Below are positions 15,138 through 23,384 of a stretch of DNA of 40,101 nt, one piece after another. A model generated the notes under the pieces. That model searched no databases. It had not been told where the DNA came from and saw only the letters and a program-made list of their open reading frames with translations. A program made the position numbers and the translations under genes. Each line of letters begins with the position of its first letter. Position 1 is the first letter of the stretch. Origin of the DNA: CG2-30-51-40 sp041753575 (GTDB taxonomy: Bacteria > Desulfobacterota > DSM-4660 > Desulfatiglandales > Desulfatiglandaceae); NCBI GenBank assembly GCA_041753575.1, contig JBGSUA010000034.1, positions 1 to 40,101 on the forward strand, written 5' to 3'.

Positions 15138-15418
15138 CGGGAATCCACATCGGAGAATTCGTCCATCAGGGCAGCCTTCTCCTCTTCGGTCATTTTGCCC
15201 AGCCTTACCAGTAGATCGGCTACGCCGGCATCCCTCAGCTCCTTTATGGAAATTATAGAGCGGTTGGATTTGCTGTGGGTGCTGAAAAAGGTATAATTCA
15301 TAGATGGGCTCGTCTTATTCAAGAAGCTGACAGTGCTGCCTACGAATATAAGATGATAGTAGAGCATCCCATAAATACACGCGGCTGCGATGGCCGTGAA
15401 AAATATCTTCTTGAGCAT
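15134..15418 (-). CDS. Small membrane-anchored protein of unknown function
   Basis: The 94-residue product has one N-terminal hydrophobic segment (about residues 5-29: FFTAIAAACIYGMLYYHLIF) after a KK start, probably an uncleaved anchor. A short soluble part ends in an acidic helix (LGKMTEEEKAALMDEFSDVD). I do not recognise the family. ATG 15418 has AAGGAGA eight bases upstream and a plausible promoter at 15483-15511, so I consider the gene real. It converges on the siroheme decarboxylase gene and the two stops overlap by 4 bases. Confidence 0.65.
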   Translation of the reverse strand: MLKKIFFTAIAAACIYGMLYYHLIFVGSTVSFLNKTSPSMNYTFFSTHSKSNRSIISIKELRDAGVADLLVRLGKMTEEEKAALMDEFSDVDSR

Positions 15419-15482
15419 CTATTTTCTCCTTGAAGGCCTCAAAAAGGAAGTTCACAAGTTGGGCCACAATCTTCAGGGCAAA

Positions 15483-15511
15483 AAAGTAAGGCACTTTCAA
15501 CGTGTTGTCAA
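15483..15511 (-). promoter_or_regulatory. Possible promoter for the small membrane protein gene
   Basis: On the minus strand TTGACA (15511-15506), 17-nt spacer, TACTTT (15488-15483). The -35 is perfect; the -10 matches 4 of 6. Transcription would begin about 60 nt upstream of the ATG at 15418. Confidence 0.45.
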
Positions 15512-15716
15512 CCATAGCTTTCTCAGACAGGATGAACAAAAAGCATTGATGCCCGGCCATAATCCGGCTTTGTAACCTTTTTTGAGGATTCCTATCTAAA
15601 GCAGTAAGGCACAGGATAACGGGAGACGCCTAGGCCGGATGCAATATTGAACTCGTGGGTCGCAGCTATTCCCCGCTGGTAAGGCCTATTTAAATAAATA
15701 GAAAGGAAGGGATATT

Positions 15717-16088
15717 ATGGGTGAAGAAAACAGAAAACTTATGTTTATTGTAACAAGCGCCGAAGAACAGCCTGAGAGGGCAACCATTCCGTTTGTGCTG
15801 GCAAACACAGCCTTGGCTATGGATTCCGAGGCCACGGTGGTATTGCAGACGATGGGGGTTTATCTTGCAATGAAAAATTATGCCAGGCATGTACACGCTG
15901 CGGGATTTCCTCCGCTCAAGGATCTTATGGATATGTTCCTGGAACAGGGCGGTAAGCTCTGGGTGTGCGAGCCCTGCATCAAGGCCAGACAGATATCACA
16001 GGAAGAACTCATGGAAGGGGCCACAATAGTTGCGGGCGCATCCCTTGTGGATGCAATGCTTGACGCAAAGAACGTGGCGGTTTATTAA
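15717..16088 (+). CDS. DsrE-like sulfur-relay family protein
   Basis: The 123-residue product has the DsrE/TusD-like fold pattern: strand KLMFIVTS, then ERATIPFVLANTALAMDSEATVVLQTMGVYLA, a variable loop, and a C-terminal strand-helix GATIVAGASLVDAMLDAKNVAVY. Cys84 and Cys87 (WVCEPCIKAR) form a CxxC near the position where DsrE-like proteins often keep a reactive Cys, so persulfide transfer or thiol redox chemistry is plausible; this is inference. The Shine-Dalgarno AGGAAGGG precedes ATG 15717. It stands alone between a minus-strand gene and the SPFH gene, with a 66-bp gap to the latter. No dsr genes are in the window. Confidence 0.75.
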   Translation: MGEENRKLMFIVTSAEEQPERATIPFVLANTALAMDSEATVVLQTMGVYLAMKNYARHVHAAGFPPLKDLMDMFLEQGGKLWVCEPCIKARQISQEELMEGATIVAGASLVDAMLDAKNVAVY

Positions 16089-16154
16089 AAAACAAACCAG
16101 CACACATGCAGTCCAAGGTCTCAAGTTACCGGATGACAATCAGGAGGCGCTGAA

Positions 16155-17303
16155 GTGGGTACCAATAACGTGATCTTTCTTGAGGTAATAGAGTGGCTTG
16201 ACCAAACTGGCGATGAGCTGGTTCACAGGATACCGGAGAGAAGTTCGGGGGAGATCAAGTTCGGTGCCCAGCTTATTGTGAGGGAGAGCCAGGCAGCGGT
16301 TCTGTTCTATAACGGCAGGGCCCTCGATGCATTTCCGGCCGGGAGGCATACCCTCAAGACAGGCAATATACCGCTGCTCAACAAGGTAATCGCCATTCCC
16401 TGGGGGCTCACAAGCCCCCTCAGGGCGGAGGTGTATATTGTCAATCTCAAGCTCTTCCCCAATCTCAAATGGGGAACAAGAGATCCTGTGGCCTTCAAGG
16501 ATTCAAAGTTGGGTCTTATAAGGCTCAGGGCTCATGGTGTTTTTGGCCTCAGGGTGGTTCAACCGGTTCTCTTTATAAACACTCTGGTTGGTACAATGGG
16601 GCGTTACAGCACATTTGAAATACAGGATTATCTCAGGGACGTCCTGGTTTCAAGACTGAACGATTATCTCGGCCAAAACGGCGACAGCATACTTACCCTT
16701 CCAGGCAGATATGATGAATTCGCAAAAGGACTGAAGGATCGTCTCCGCGATGACTTTATTCACATGGGCCTGTTGCTGGAGAATCTCTACATAACCTCGA
16801 TAACGCCTCCAGCCGAGGTCCAAAAGGCCATTGACGACAAAAGCAGGCTTAACGTTATTGAAGATCTCGACAGGCTCTTGAAGCTGAAGGCAGCCATGGC
16901 CATGGAAAAGGCATCTGAATCGCAAGGTGAAGCCGGAACGGGAATCGGTCTTGGTCTTGGCCTGATGCTGCCTTCAATGTTTGCAGGCTTTCTTGGTAAG
17001 ACAGGATCTAAGGCCGAGTCCTCTTCGGAAAAGGCAGTGTGCTCTGAGTGCGGCTATGAGATTCCTTCCGACGCAAGGTTTTGCCCCTATTGCGGTCATC
17101 AGCAGGTCGTATTTAAGAAATGCTCTTATTGCGGAAAGAATCTCCCTCCAAACGCGACGTTCTGCCCGAGGTGTGGGAAGAACATTGGAGAAAAGAAGCC
17201 TGCGCGTGTCTGCGCGAAATGCGGCGAAACAAATCTTCCTGATTCTGTTTTCTGCAATCGCTGCGGCGAGAAGCTCTCTGACGATGGAATGGAGGGTAAC
17301 TGA
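16155..17303 (+). CDS. SPFH/Band-7-like protein with three C-terminal zinc ribbons
   Basis: Residues 1-245 form an SPFH-like domain of the group sometimes annotated 'virion core protein-like' (LIVRESQAAVLFYNGRALDAFPAGRHTLKT, and later YITSITPPAEVQKAIDDKSR). A Gly-rich hydrophobic stretch follows (261-280, GTGIGLGLGLMLPSMFAGFL) that could be a membrane hairpin. The tail then carries three zinc ribbons with Cys pairs at 296/299 and 310/313, 323/326 and 337/340, 353/356 and 367/370. SPFH proteins form membrane-associated oligomeric assemblies. The function of this group is unknown. The GTG start at 16155 has AGGAGG with 8-nt spacing. The next gene, also a zinc-ribbon protein, overlaps its end by 20 bases. 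Confidence 0.85.
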   Translation: MGTNNVIFLEVIEWLDQTGDELVHRIPERSSGEIKFGAQLIVRESQAAVLFYNGRALDAFPAGRHTLKTGNIPLLNKVIAIPWGLTSPLRAEVYIVNLKLFPNLKWGTRDPVAFKDSKLGLIRLRAHGVFGLRVVQPVLFINTLVGTMGRYSTFEIQDYLRDVLVSRLNDYLGQNGDSILTLPGRYDEFAKGLKDRLRDDFIHMGLLLENLYITSITPPAEVQKAIDDKSRLNVIEDLDRLLKLKAAMAMEKASESQGEAGTGIGLGLGLMLPSMFAGFLGKTGSKAESSSEKAVCSECGYEIPSDARFCPYCGHQQVVFKKCSYCGKNLPPNATFCPRCGKNIGEKKPARVCAKCGETNLPDSVFCNRCGEKLSDDGMEGN

Positions 17304-18465
17304 GACCTGCCCCCAGTGCGGGGGCTCGGTGACAATGGAGGAAAGCGACCACCTTTTCTCTTGCCCTTTTTGCGGGGTACGCCACGCAGTCATCTCACCT
17401 GAAGTGCCAAGCTACGTCTTTGCTAAGAGATCCAAAAGAGGCTCTCTTTTTCTAGTTCCCTACCATCGATTCAAGGGAAATGTATTTACATGCCGTGAGG
17501 ATGACGTAGTATCTCGTTTTGTGGATGTCTCAGTAAGGGCGGTCCCCCTGGATCAGGCACCATTGTCCCTGGGAATGAGGACCCAGAGCGTGCCGGTTTC
17601 CTTCGCTCCTGAATCGCCTGATGGTGTCTATCTCGACTCATCTTTAGAAATCTCCAGTGTTCTGGACAGGGCCGTCAAATCCATCCCCGGCAAAGATAAT
17701 GATGCTGGATTTCTCCGGGCCTTTTTGGGTGAAGTTATAAGCCGAGTCTATCTTCCGTTATACATTGAGGGAAAAGTCATTATAGACGGCCTTTCGGGAA
17801 AAAAGTTGGGCATTATAAAAGGAGGGACAAAATCTCTTGATAAGTGGATTGCTAAAGAGGCACCGGAGCGTCCCCGTCTTGTTCCGGCCTTATGTCCTGA
17901 GTGCGGATCAGATCTAGCAGGCGAGGGCAAGAGCCTGGTTTTCACGTGCAGCGATTGTGGAGGATCATGGGAAACAGCTCCTTCCGGTCTTAGAAGGATA
18001 ACGTGCCACTTTGCGGGGTGCACAAAAAGCGGTTTACTTAATCTGCCTTTCTGGAAGATGGAGATAGGTGTCTCGGCCCCCGAGCGTCCGGCGGATAATG
18101 ATCTCCCTAAAATGATTACAATGTGGACTCCGGCATTCAAGATAAAGCCTGAATTATTCCTCCAGTTGGCCCGACGCCTCACCTCTTCACCAAGGGCGAT
18201 CAGCTTGACAAAAAATACGGCCCAAGGGGGGCTATATCCTGTGTCGCTTCCGCGTAGTGAGGCTTTGCAGGCCGTAAAGCTTGTTTTCTATGAATGTTCA
18301 AACAGGAAGGGGATAATTGGACCTCTACTTGCGGGGATGCAGGTCGTCGCAAGGGCGGTTGACCTTTGCTACCTGCCCTTTGATCAATCGGGCTACGATC
18401 TGGTATGCCTGTGCATGCCTCTTGCTATAAACAAAAACTCACTTAAGTTTGGTAGGTGCCTTTAG
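17284..18465 (+). CDS. Zinc-ribbon protein of unknown function, partner of the SPFH gene
   Basis: The 393-residue product starts with a zinc ribbon (Cys9/12 and Cys27/30: CPQCGG, CPFCG) and has a second one at about 204-225 (CPECGSDL, CSDCGG). No signal peptide or clear transmembrane helix is seen; the rest is mixed alpha/beta (YVFAKRSKRGSLFLVPYHRFKG). I do not recognise a catalytic motif. ATG 17284 lies inside the last codons of the SPFH gene (20-base overlap), which strongly suggests translational coupling and a joint function. No good Shine-Dalgarno precedes this ATG, consistent with coupling. The frame is open further upstream but there it shadows the SPFH gene. Confidence 0.75.
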   Translation: MEWRVTETCPQCGGSVTMEESDHLFSCPFCGVRHAVISPEVPSYVFAKRSKRGSLFLVPYHRFKGNVFTCREDDVVSRFVDVSVRAVPLDQAPLSLGMRTQSVPVSFAPESPDGVYLDSSLEISSVLDRAVKSIPGKDNDAGFLRAFLGEVISRVYLPLYIEGKVIIDGLSGKKLGIIKGGTKSLDKWIAKEAPERPRLVPALCPECGSDLAGEGKSLVFTCSDCGGSWETAPSGLRRITCHFAGCTKSGLLNLPFWKMEIGVSAPERPADNDLPKMITMWTPAFKIKPELFLQLARRLTSSPRAISLTKNTAQGGLYPVSLPRSEALQAVKLVFYECSNRKGIIGPLLAGMQVVARAVDLCYLPFDQSGYDLVCLCMPLAINKNSLKFGRCL

Positions 18466-18768
18466 CTTGCGAGTGCGCGGATTAAATATGCATATCTTAT
18501 CTGGTCGCGGTGGAGGAGGCCTCTTGAGGGTCTTTTGAGATAGCCTCCCGAAAGACTGCCGTGATGTCAGACCGATGTGAGGAGGAAGCCGGGCCTGGAA
18601 TAATTCAGGAACGCTTAAAGAAGCAGGTTTAGCGACTGATAGCACCAAAGCCTCCGTCTTGCAACATTAACTGAGCTATGTTAGTAATGTAAATTTAACA
18701 GATATAAAAGAAGCGGCAAGAGGCCGGGATATGGATCTCCTGGCGACGCCGGGAGAGGATTTGGGGAT
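18466..18768. other. 303-bp gap before phoH
   Basis: No gene seen. Near the left end an inverted repeat GGAGGC...GCCTCC (about 18515-18548) with an inner TCT/AGA pairing may act as a weak terminator for the zinc-ribbon gene but lacks a T tract. An AT-rich stretch around 18660-18710 is the likely promoter region for phoH. Confidence 0.4.
18659..18687 (+). promoter_or_regulatory. Possible promoter of the phoH operon
   Basis: TTGCAA (18659-18664), 17-nt spacer, TAGTAA (18682-18687), within the only AT-rich patch of the gap. Both boxes are partial matches. Confidence 0.3.
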
Positions 18769-19785
18769 TTGAGTCAGGCTTTACCAGGAAAAGGGGAATC
18801 CAGGAGCGAAGAGGGCCTGATCAGGCGCCTGACATTCGAGGATCAGGAAATCCTAAGGGCGCTTTGCGGGGAGCAAAATTCACACCTGAAACTCCTTGAG
18901 GCCAGGGTCGGGGTATCGGTCAATCTAAGAGGCAACGCATTAACCATTCATGGGGGGCAGTGGCAGATAGATCTTGCAGAGGCCGTACTTTCACAGCTCT
19001 ATGAGGTATTTAAGGCGAGATATCCTGTTTTTGCAAGTGATGTGGATCGAGCAATCAAAATAATGAGCGCCGACAGGGGAGCCGATCTCAAGAAGTTATT
19101 CAAAGATCAGATCTTGATCTCCTCCAACAAGAAACTTATTGCTCCCAAGACAATAAATCAGAAGCATTACGTGGACAGCATCAGAAAATTCGATATCGTA
19201 TTCGGAATAGGGCCTGCCGGGACTGGAAAGACATACCTCGCCATGGCCATGGCCATATCTGCCCTCACAAAAAGGGAGGTCAACCGCCTTGTCCTTGCAA
19301 GACCCGCGGTGGAAGCCGGAGAGCGTCTAGGTTTTCTCCCAGGCGACCTTTATGAAAAGGTGAACCCCTATCTGAGACCACTCTACGACGCCCTTCACGA
19401 TATGATGAGCTATGAAAGCGCCTCTCGGCTTATAAATCAGGGGGCTATCGAGGTTGCCCCGCTCGCATTCATGAGGGGTAGAACCCTCAATGACGCGTTT
19501 GTAATACTTGATGAGGCCCAGAATGCAACCTCAGAGCAGATGAAGATGTTTTTGACGAGACTCGGCTTCAGTTCAAAGGCGGTTATTACGGGTGACGTGA
19601 CCCAGACGGATCTTCCTGACGGCAAGGTCTCAGGACTTAATGAGGCCTCTGAGCTCCTTAAGGGTATAGAGGGAATTAAGTTCGTATATTTTACAAGAGA
19701 TGATGTAGTAAGACATCCGCTTGTCCAGGAAGTAATTGATGCCTACGAGCGCTGGGATAAACATAAAAGAACTGCTTCCTCATGA
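18769..19785 (+). CDS. phoH: PhoH family ATPase
   Basis: PhoH-like proteins (also YbeZ) are cytoplasmic NTPases or RNA helicases linked to the RNase YbeY. The N-terminal 100 residues form the KH-like domain of the family (HLKLLEARVGVSVNLRGNALTIHG). The ATPase core has Walker A GPAGTGKT (148-155), ARPAVEAGERLGFLPGD, Walker B VILDEAQNAT (DEAQ 248-251) and VITGDVTQTDLP. 338 residues, full length. The start is TTG at 18769; no ATG fits before residue 99, and the family N-terminus begins here. It heads the conserved phoH-pgpH-ybeY order. Confidence 0.93.
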   Translation: MSQALPGKGESRSEEGLIRRLTFEDQEILRALCGEQNSHLKLLEARVGVSVNLRGNALTIHGGQWQIDLAEAVLSQLYEVFKARYPVFASDVDRAIKIMSADRGADLKKLFKDQILISSNKKLIAPKTINQKHYVDSIRKFDIVFGIGPAGTGKTYLAMAMAISALTKREVNRLVLARPAVEAGERLGFLPGDLYEKVNPYLRPLYDALHDMMSYESASRLINQGAIEVAPLAFMRGRTLNDAFVILDEAQNATSEQMKMFLTRLGFSSKAVITGDVTQTDLPDGKVSGLNEASELLKGIEGIKFVYFTRDDVVRHPLVQEVIDAYERWDKHKRTASS

Positions 19786-19872
19786 TATTTTTTATGTGGT
19801 CAGGATAGAAGAGTCCCTCTTTTTATTGCTGACTAATTTTTGAGGCACAGGATAAGAACTCACTGCAAAGGT

Positions 19873-22320
19873 ATGAAATCTAAATCACAAAATTTTTCTC
19901 TGCTCGAATGGATCAGAATCCGCAAAAGGTCTGAAAAGGAGCCCTATTCAGGCTCGGCTGCAAAGCCCATTGATCTTGATCGAAGGAACTGGTTCATCCT
20001 CTTTTCTCTGAGTGTCATTATCTCGGTCTTGCTGTTTCCCCACGCCCTGACGGGACCTAAGATCTATCTCGCCGGAGACGTGGCGGAAAGGGACATAAAG
20101 GCCTCTCAGGATTTTCTTGTAGAGGATCCTGTCCTGACGGAGAAGGGGAGGCTTGAGGCCTCAAGATTGGTCCTGCCTGTATATGATTTTGACCCGGAAG
20201 GCCTGCATCTCATCTCCCGTATCAGGGAGGCCTTCCGCCTCGGTAGAGAATACGTCTCAAAGAGCAAACTTGCAGCGAGTGCGCACGATTCGGCTCCTGC
20301 GGCTGAAATTCAGCGGCCTTCCAAGGATTCCCTTCGCAGTGAAATTAATGAAGCGCTTGGTACCTCCCCAAGCGAAGACCTTTTTAACCAGCTTGTAAAA
20401 ACAGGGTTTTCTTCTGAGACGGAAGAAACTGCCATAATGCTTCTGGTCAATTGCCTGCGGACTGGGATTGTTGCGGACGAGTCCGTTTTGAAAGCCGAAG
20501 CCAAGGGACTTTTGCTCAGGGACATACGCACTGAGAAGGAAAAGGCTTACGCTGAAACAGGAGGATTTTTCACATCCCATGGGGCCAGAAATTATATAAG
20601 GGAGCAGGGGAGGATAATTGCCGGTTCGCTCAGCTCACCTGAGAATGCTAAGGCCTCTTACACACTGGCTGCTGCGGTCGTCCAGGCCAACATCACCTTT
20701 AACAAGCGGGAGACCGAGTTAAGGAGAGACCAGGCGCTAAGAGAAGTAAAGCCTTTTTACTTTATTGTAAAAAAGGGCGAGATGATCGTAAGGGAGGGAG
20801 AAAGGATTACTCCGGAGCATCTGCTCAAATTGAACGAGCACAACAAGGTGCTTAAAAGAAAGGAAATGCTTACGGGCGCTCCTGCAATGGCCTTGCTTAT
20901 CAGCCTGGTTCTGTCAGCACTGTATCTGGTGGGGCTTCTCAAAAGCAAGTTCTCCAGGGCCGGTTCAACAGATCTCCTTCTTTTCGCAGTAACTCTGGTA
21001 GGCCTGTTTTTGGTTATTATGTCGGCAGGATTTATTGCCGATGAGCTTGCGAGGGGCACGGGGCTTTTCAGCTCGCGGGCCTTTATATTTGCCATGCCTG
21101 TTGCTACAGGCGCAATGGTGATAGCCGTTTTTAACGGCATGAAGGTGGCAGCCAGCTTTTCCCTCATTGCATCTATTCTTTCGGCTATTGTAATCGGCGG
21201 ACGTATAGAATGGTTCATGTATTTTTTCATAAGCTCACTGATGTCGGCCTATGGGGTTAAGGATTGCCGTGAAAGGGCCGTCTTTATCAAGACCGGCGTA
21301 AAGGTAGGAGCAGTGCATATTGTGATGGCCCTCGCCATACAGGCGCTGGATGGATCCATCGCAACGCCCGAGACCGCTGTGGTCTGCGTCGCAGGCTTTG
21401 TGGGAGGAATCCTTTCCGGCGTGATCACCACGGGTGTCATTCCCATCATAGAGATCACTTTCGGCTACACAACCGACATAAAGCTCCTCGAACAGGCCAA
21501 TCTGGATCAACCGCTGCTGAGAGAGCTGATGGTGCAGGCCCCTGGAACATACCATCACAGCGTGATAGTCAGCACAATGGTGGAGGCGGCGGCAAAGGGC
21601 ATAAAGGCAAACCCCCTTTTGGCAAAGGTTGCAGCCTATTACCACGATATAGGAAAGGTAAAAAAGCCGCTTTATTTTGTGGAAAATCAATTGGGGGGCG
21701 AAAACAGGCATGAGAGGCTTGCACCGTCCATGAGCAGCCTGATACTCACATCCCATGCAAAGGAAGGAGTTGAACTCGCGGCTAAATTTGGGTTAGGGCG
21801 AGAGATCCGCGACATCATAAGACAGCATCACGGCACGAGTCTCATAAGCTTTTTCTACGAGAGGGCGAAGGAACAGGCCGAAAGGAAAGGGGATAAGGCG
21901 GTAAAGGTTAAAGAGGAAGATTTCAGATATCCAGGCCCCAAGCCCCAGACCAAGGAGGCTGGGCTCATAATGCTTGCAGACGCTACCGAGGCTGCCTCCC
22001 GCACCATCTCAGAGCCTACGGCTGCAAGGATACAGGGTCTGGTCCAGAAGATTATAAACAAGGCCTTCTCCGACGGACAACTTGATGAGTGCGAACTCAC
22101 CCTTAAGGACTTAAACGAGATTGCCAAGAGCTTTAACAAGACGCTTGGCGGGATCTTCCATCAGCGCATTGAGTATCCGGAGCCTGTTCTGAAGATCGCG
22201 CCGGTAAAGAGAGGTTCAATTGGAAATACAGATTCAGTTCAAGCGGAGGACTCCAGGATTAAGCGCCGCGAAGATAAGACGGGGAATGGAGGCACTCTTA
22301 AGCGCCTTGGGCTGTCATAA
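19873..22320 (+). CDS. pgpH: 7TM-HD membrane phosphohydrolase (PgpH/YqfF-like c-di-AMP phosphodiesterase)
   Basis: This group hydrolyses cyclic di-AMP to pApA. An N-terminal anchor (about residues 40-56, FILFSLSVIISVLLF) is followed by the extracellular 7TMR-HDED sensor (VAERDIKASQDFLVEDP, later KREMIVREGERIT-like segment), about seven membrane helices (roughly residues 335-540), and a cytoplasmic HD domain (GTYHHSVIVSTM, then YYHDIGKVKKP with His591-Asp592, and a later RQHHGTSL). ATG 19873 gives 815 residues. A TTG 33 bases upstream is also in frame; neither has a good Shine-Dalgarno. The C-terminal coding end overlaps ybeY by 101 bases. Whether this organism makes c-di-AMP is not shown in the window. 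Confidence 0.9.
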   Translation: MKSKSQNFSLLEWIRIRKRSEKEPYSGSAAKPIDLDRRNWFILFSLSVIISVLLFPHALTGPKIYLAGDVAERDIKASQDFLVEDPVLTEKGRLEASRLVLPVYDFDPEGLHLISRIREAFRLGREYVSKSKLAASAHDSAPAAEIQRPSKDSLRSEINEALGTSPSEDLFNQLVKTGFSSETEETAIMLLVNCLRTGIVADESVLKAEAKGLLLRDIRTEKEKAYAETGGFFTSHGARNYIREQGRIIAGSLSSPENAKASYTLAAAVVQANITFNKRETELRRDQALREVKPFYFIVKKGEMIVREGERITPEHLLKLNEHNKVLKRKEMLTGAPAMALLISLVLSALYLVGLLKSKFSRAGSTDLLLFAVTLVGLFLVIMSAGFIADELARGTGLFSSRAFIFAMPVATGAMVIAVFNGMKVAASFSLIASILSAIVIGGRIEWFMYFFISSLMSAYGVKDCRERAVFIKTGVKVGAVHIVMALAIQALDGSIATPETAVVCVAGFVGGILSGVITTGVIPIIEITFGYTTDIKLLEQANLDQPLLRELMVQAPGTYHHSVIVSTMVEAAAKGIKANPLLAKVAAYYHDIGKVKKPLYFVENQLGGENRHERLAPSMSSLILTSHAKEGVELAAKFGLGREIRDIIRQHHGTSLISFFYERAKEQAERKGDKAVKVKEEDFRYPGPKPQTKEAGLIMLADATEAASRTISEPTAARIQGLVQKIINKAFSDGQLDECELTLKDLNEIAKSFNKTLGGIFHQRIEYPEPVLKIAPVKRGSIGNTDSVQAEDSRIKRREDKTGNGGTLKRLGLS

Positions 22321-22657
22321 CAAGGACCTCAGTATCCTTTTTACGGATGACACTCATATCGCGGAGCTTAACGGCCTTTATCTCAAGAAAAAAGGCCCCA
22401 CAAATGTCCTCTCATTCCCGCAGGGTTATCTTGATGATCCCCTTACAGATATGCTTGGTGATGTGGTCATTTCCGTTGAGACGGCCCGCAGGGAGGCCGA
22501 ATCCATCGGAGAGACTTTTGAGATAACTATTGAAAGACTTTTGGTCCACGGAGTGCTGCATCTTGTGGGACATGATCATGAACGCTCTGAGGGGGATGCT
22601 GAAGATATGGAGAGAGAAGAGAAGAGGCTTCTGACGATGATAAGGGAGGATTGTTAG
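22220..22657 (+). CDS. ybeY: Endoribonuclease YbeY
   Basis: YbeY is a metal-dependent RNase needed for 16S rRNA 3' end maturation and ribosome quality control. The zinc motif HGVLHLVGHDHE carries the three metal-binding His. Other family marks are LFTDDTHIAELNGLYLKKKGPTNVLSFP and LGDVVISVETA. 145 residues. The TTG start at 22220 reproduces the family N-terminus (MEIQIQFKRR) and has GAGAGG five bases upstream; it lies 101 bases inside the end of pgpH in another frame. A later start would remove the first conserved strand. Confidence 0.93.
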   Translation: MEIQIQFKRRTPGLSAAKIRRGMEALLSALGCHNKDLSILFTDDTHIAELNGLYLKKKGPTNVLSFPQGYLDDPLTDMLGDVVISVETARREAESIGETFEITIERLLVHGVLHLVGHDHERSEGDAEDMEREEKRLLTMIREDC

Positions 22658-22659
22658 GG

Positions 22660-23379
22660 ATGGCACGTCTGGCTGTCAATGTGGATCATGTCGCCACGGT
22701 GAGGCAGGCAAGGAGAACTATTGAGCCTGATCCCGTGCTTGCCGCCGGAATCGCTGAACTGGCTGGAGCCGAGGGTATTATATGCCATCTGAGGGAGGAC
22801 AGGCGCCACATAAACGACAGAGATCTGAGACTTCTAAGAGAGACGGTAAAAACAAAGCTAAACATGGAGATGGCCGCGGTTGGGGAGATGGTTGATATTG
22901 CCCTTGAGATAATGCCTGACCTTGTTACACTGGTGCCTGAGAAGAGAATGGAACTGACGACTGAGGGAGGTCTCGATGTAGCCTCAAGGACAGGGGAGCT
23001 TGCGAAGGTGTGCGGAAGACTTAACTCTGCAGGCATCCTGGTGAGTTTATTCGTTGACCCTTCTCAGGATCAGATTAAGGCCGCAAGGCAATGTGGGGCG
23101 GATATAGTTGAAATCCATACGGGCAAATACGCTGATGCCAAGGGAGAAAGTGAGGCTTCCGGCGAATTTGAGCGCATAAGGCAGGCTGTTCTGATTGCCT
23201 CTGAGGCGGGTCTCAAGATAAGCGCCGGACACGGCCTGAATTATGTCAATATAAGGCGATTTAAGGCGCTCCCTTCTATAGAGGAATACAGCATTGGACA
23301 CAGCATAGTGGCGAGGGCGGTGATGGTGGGGTTCGAGAAGGCGGTGCGAGCCATGGCGAAACTGGTAGAGGATTTCTAG
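22660..23379 (+). CDS. pdxJ: Pyridoxine 5'-phosphate synthase PdxJ
   Basis: PdxJ condenses 1-deoxyxylulose 5-phosphate with 3-amino-2-oxopropyl phosphate to pyridoxine 5'-phosphate in the DXP-dependent vitamin B6 route. The 239-residue TIM barrel shows ARLAVNVDHVATVRQARR, CHLREDRRHINDRDL, LVPEKRMELTTEGGLDV, SLFVDPSQDQI, VEIHTGKYA, ISAGHGLNY and EYSIGHSIVARAV, all family signatures. ATG 22660 is chosen with GGGAGG about 10 bases upstream; it starts 2 bases after the ybeY stop. Confidence 0.96.
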   Translation: MARLAVNVDHVATVRQARRTIEPDPVLAAGIAELAGAEGIICHLREDRRHINDRDLRLLRETVKTKLNMEMAAVGEMVDIALEIMPDLVTLVPEKRMELTTEGGLDVASRTGELAKVCGRLNSAGILVSLFVDPSQDQIKAARQCGADIVEIHTGKYADAKGESEASGEFERIRQAVLIASEAGLKISAGHGLNYVNIRRFKALPSIEEYSIGHSIVARAVMVGFEKAVRAMAKLVEDF

Positions 23380-23384
23380 GATAA

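Noticed and set aside
15315..15560. 81-codon minus-strand frame overlapping the small membrane protein
   Set aside because: Weak ribosome site; it covers a likely promoter and overlaps the better supported 94-residue gene in another frame, though its hydrophobic start made it worth a look.
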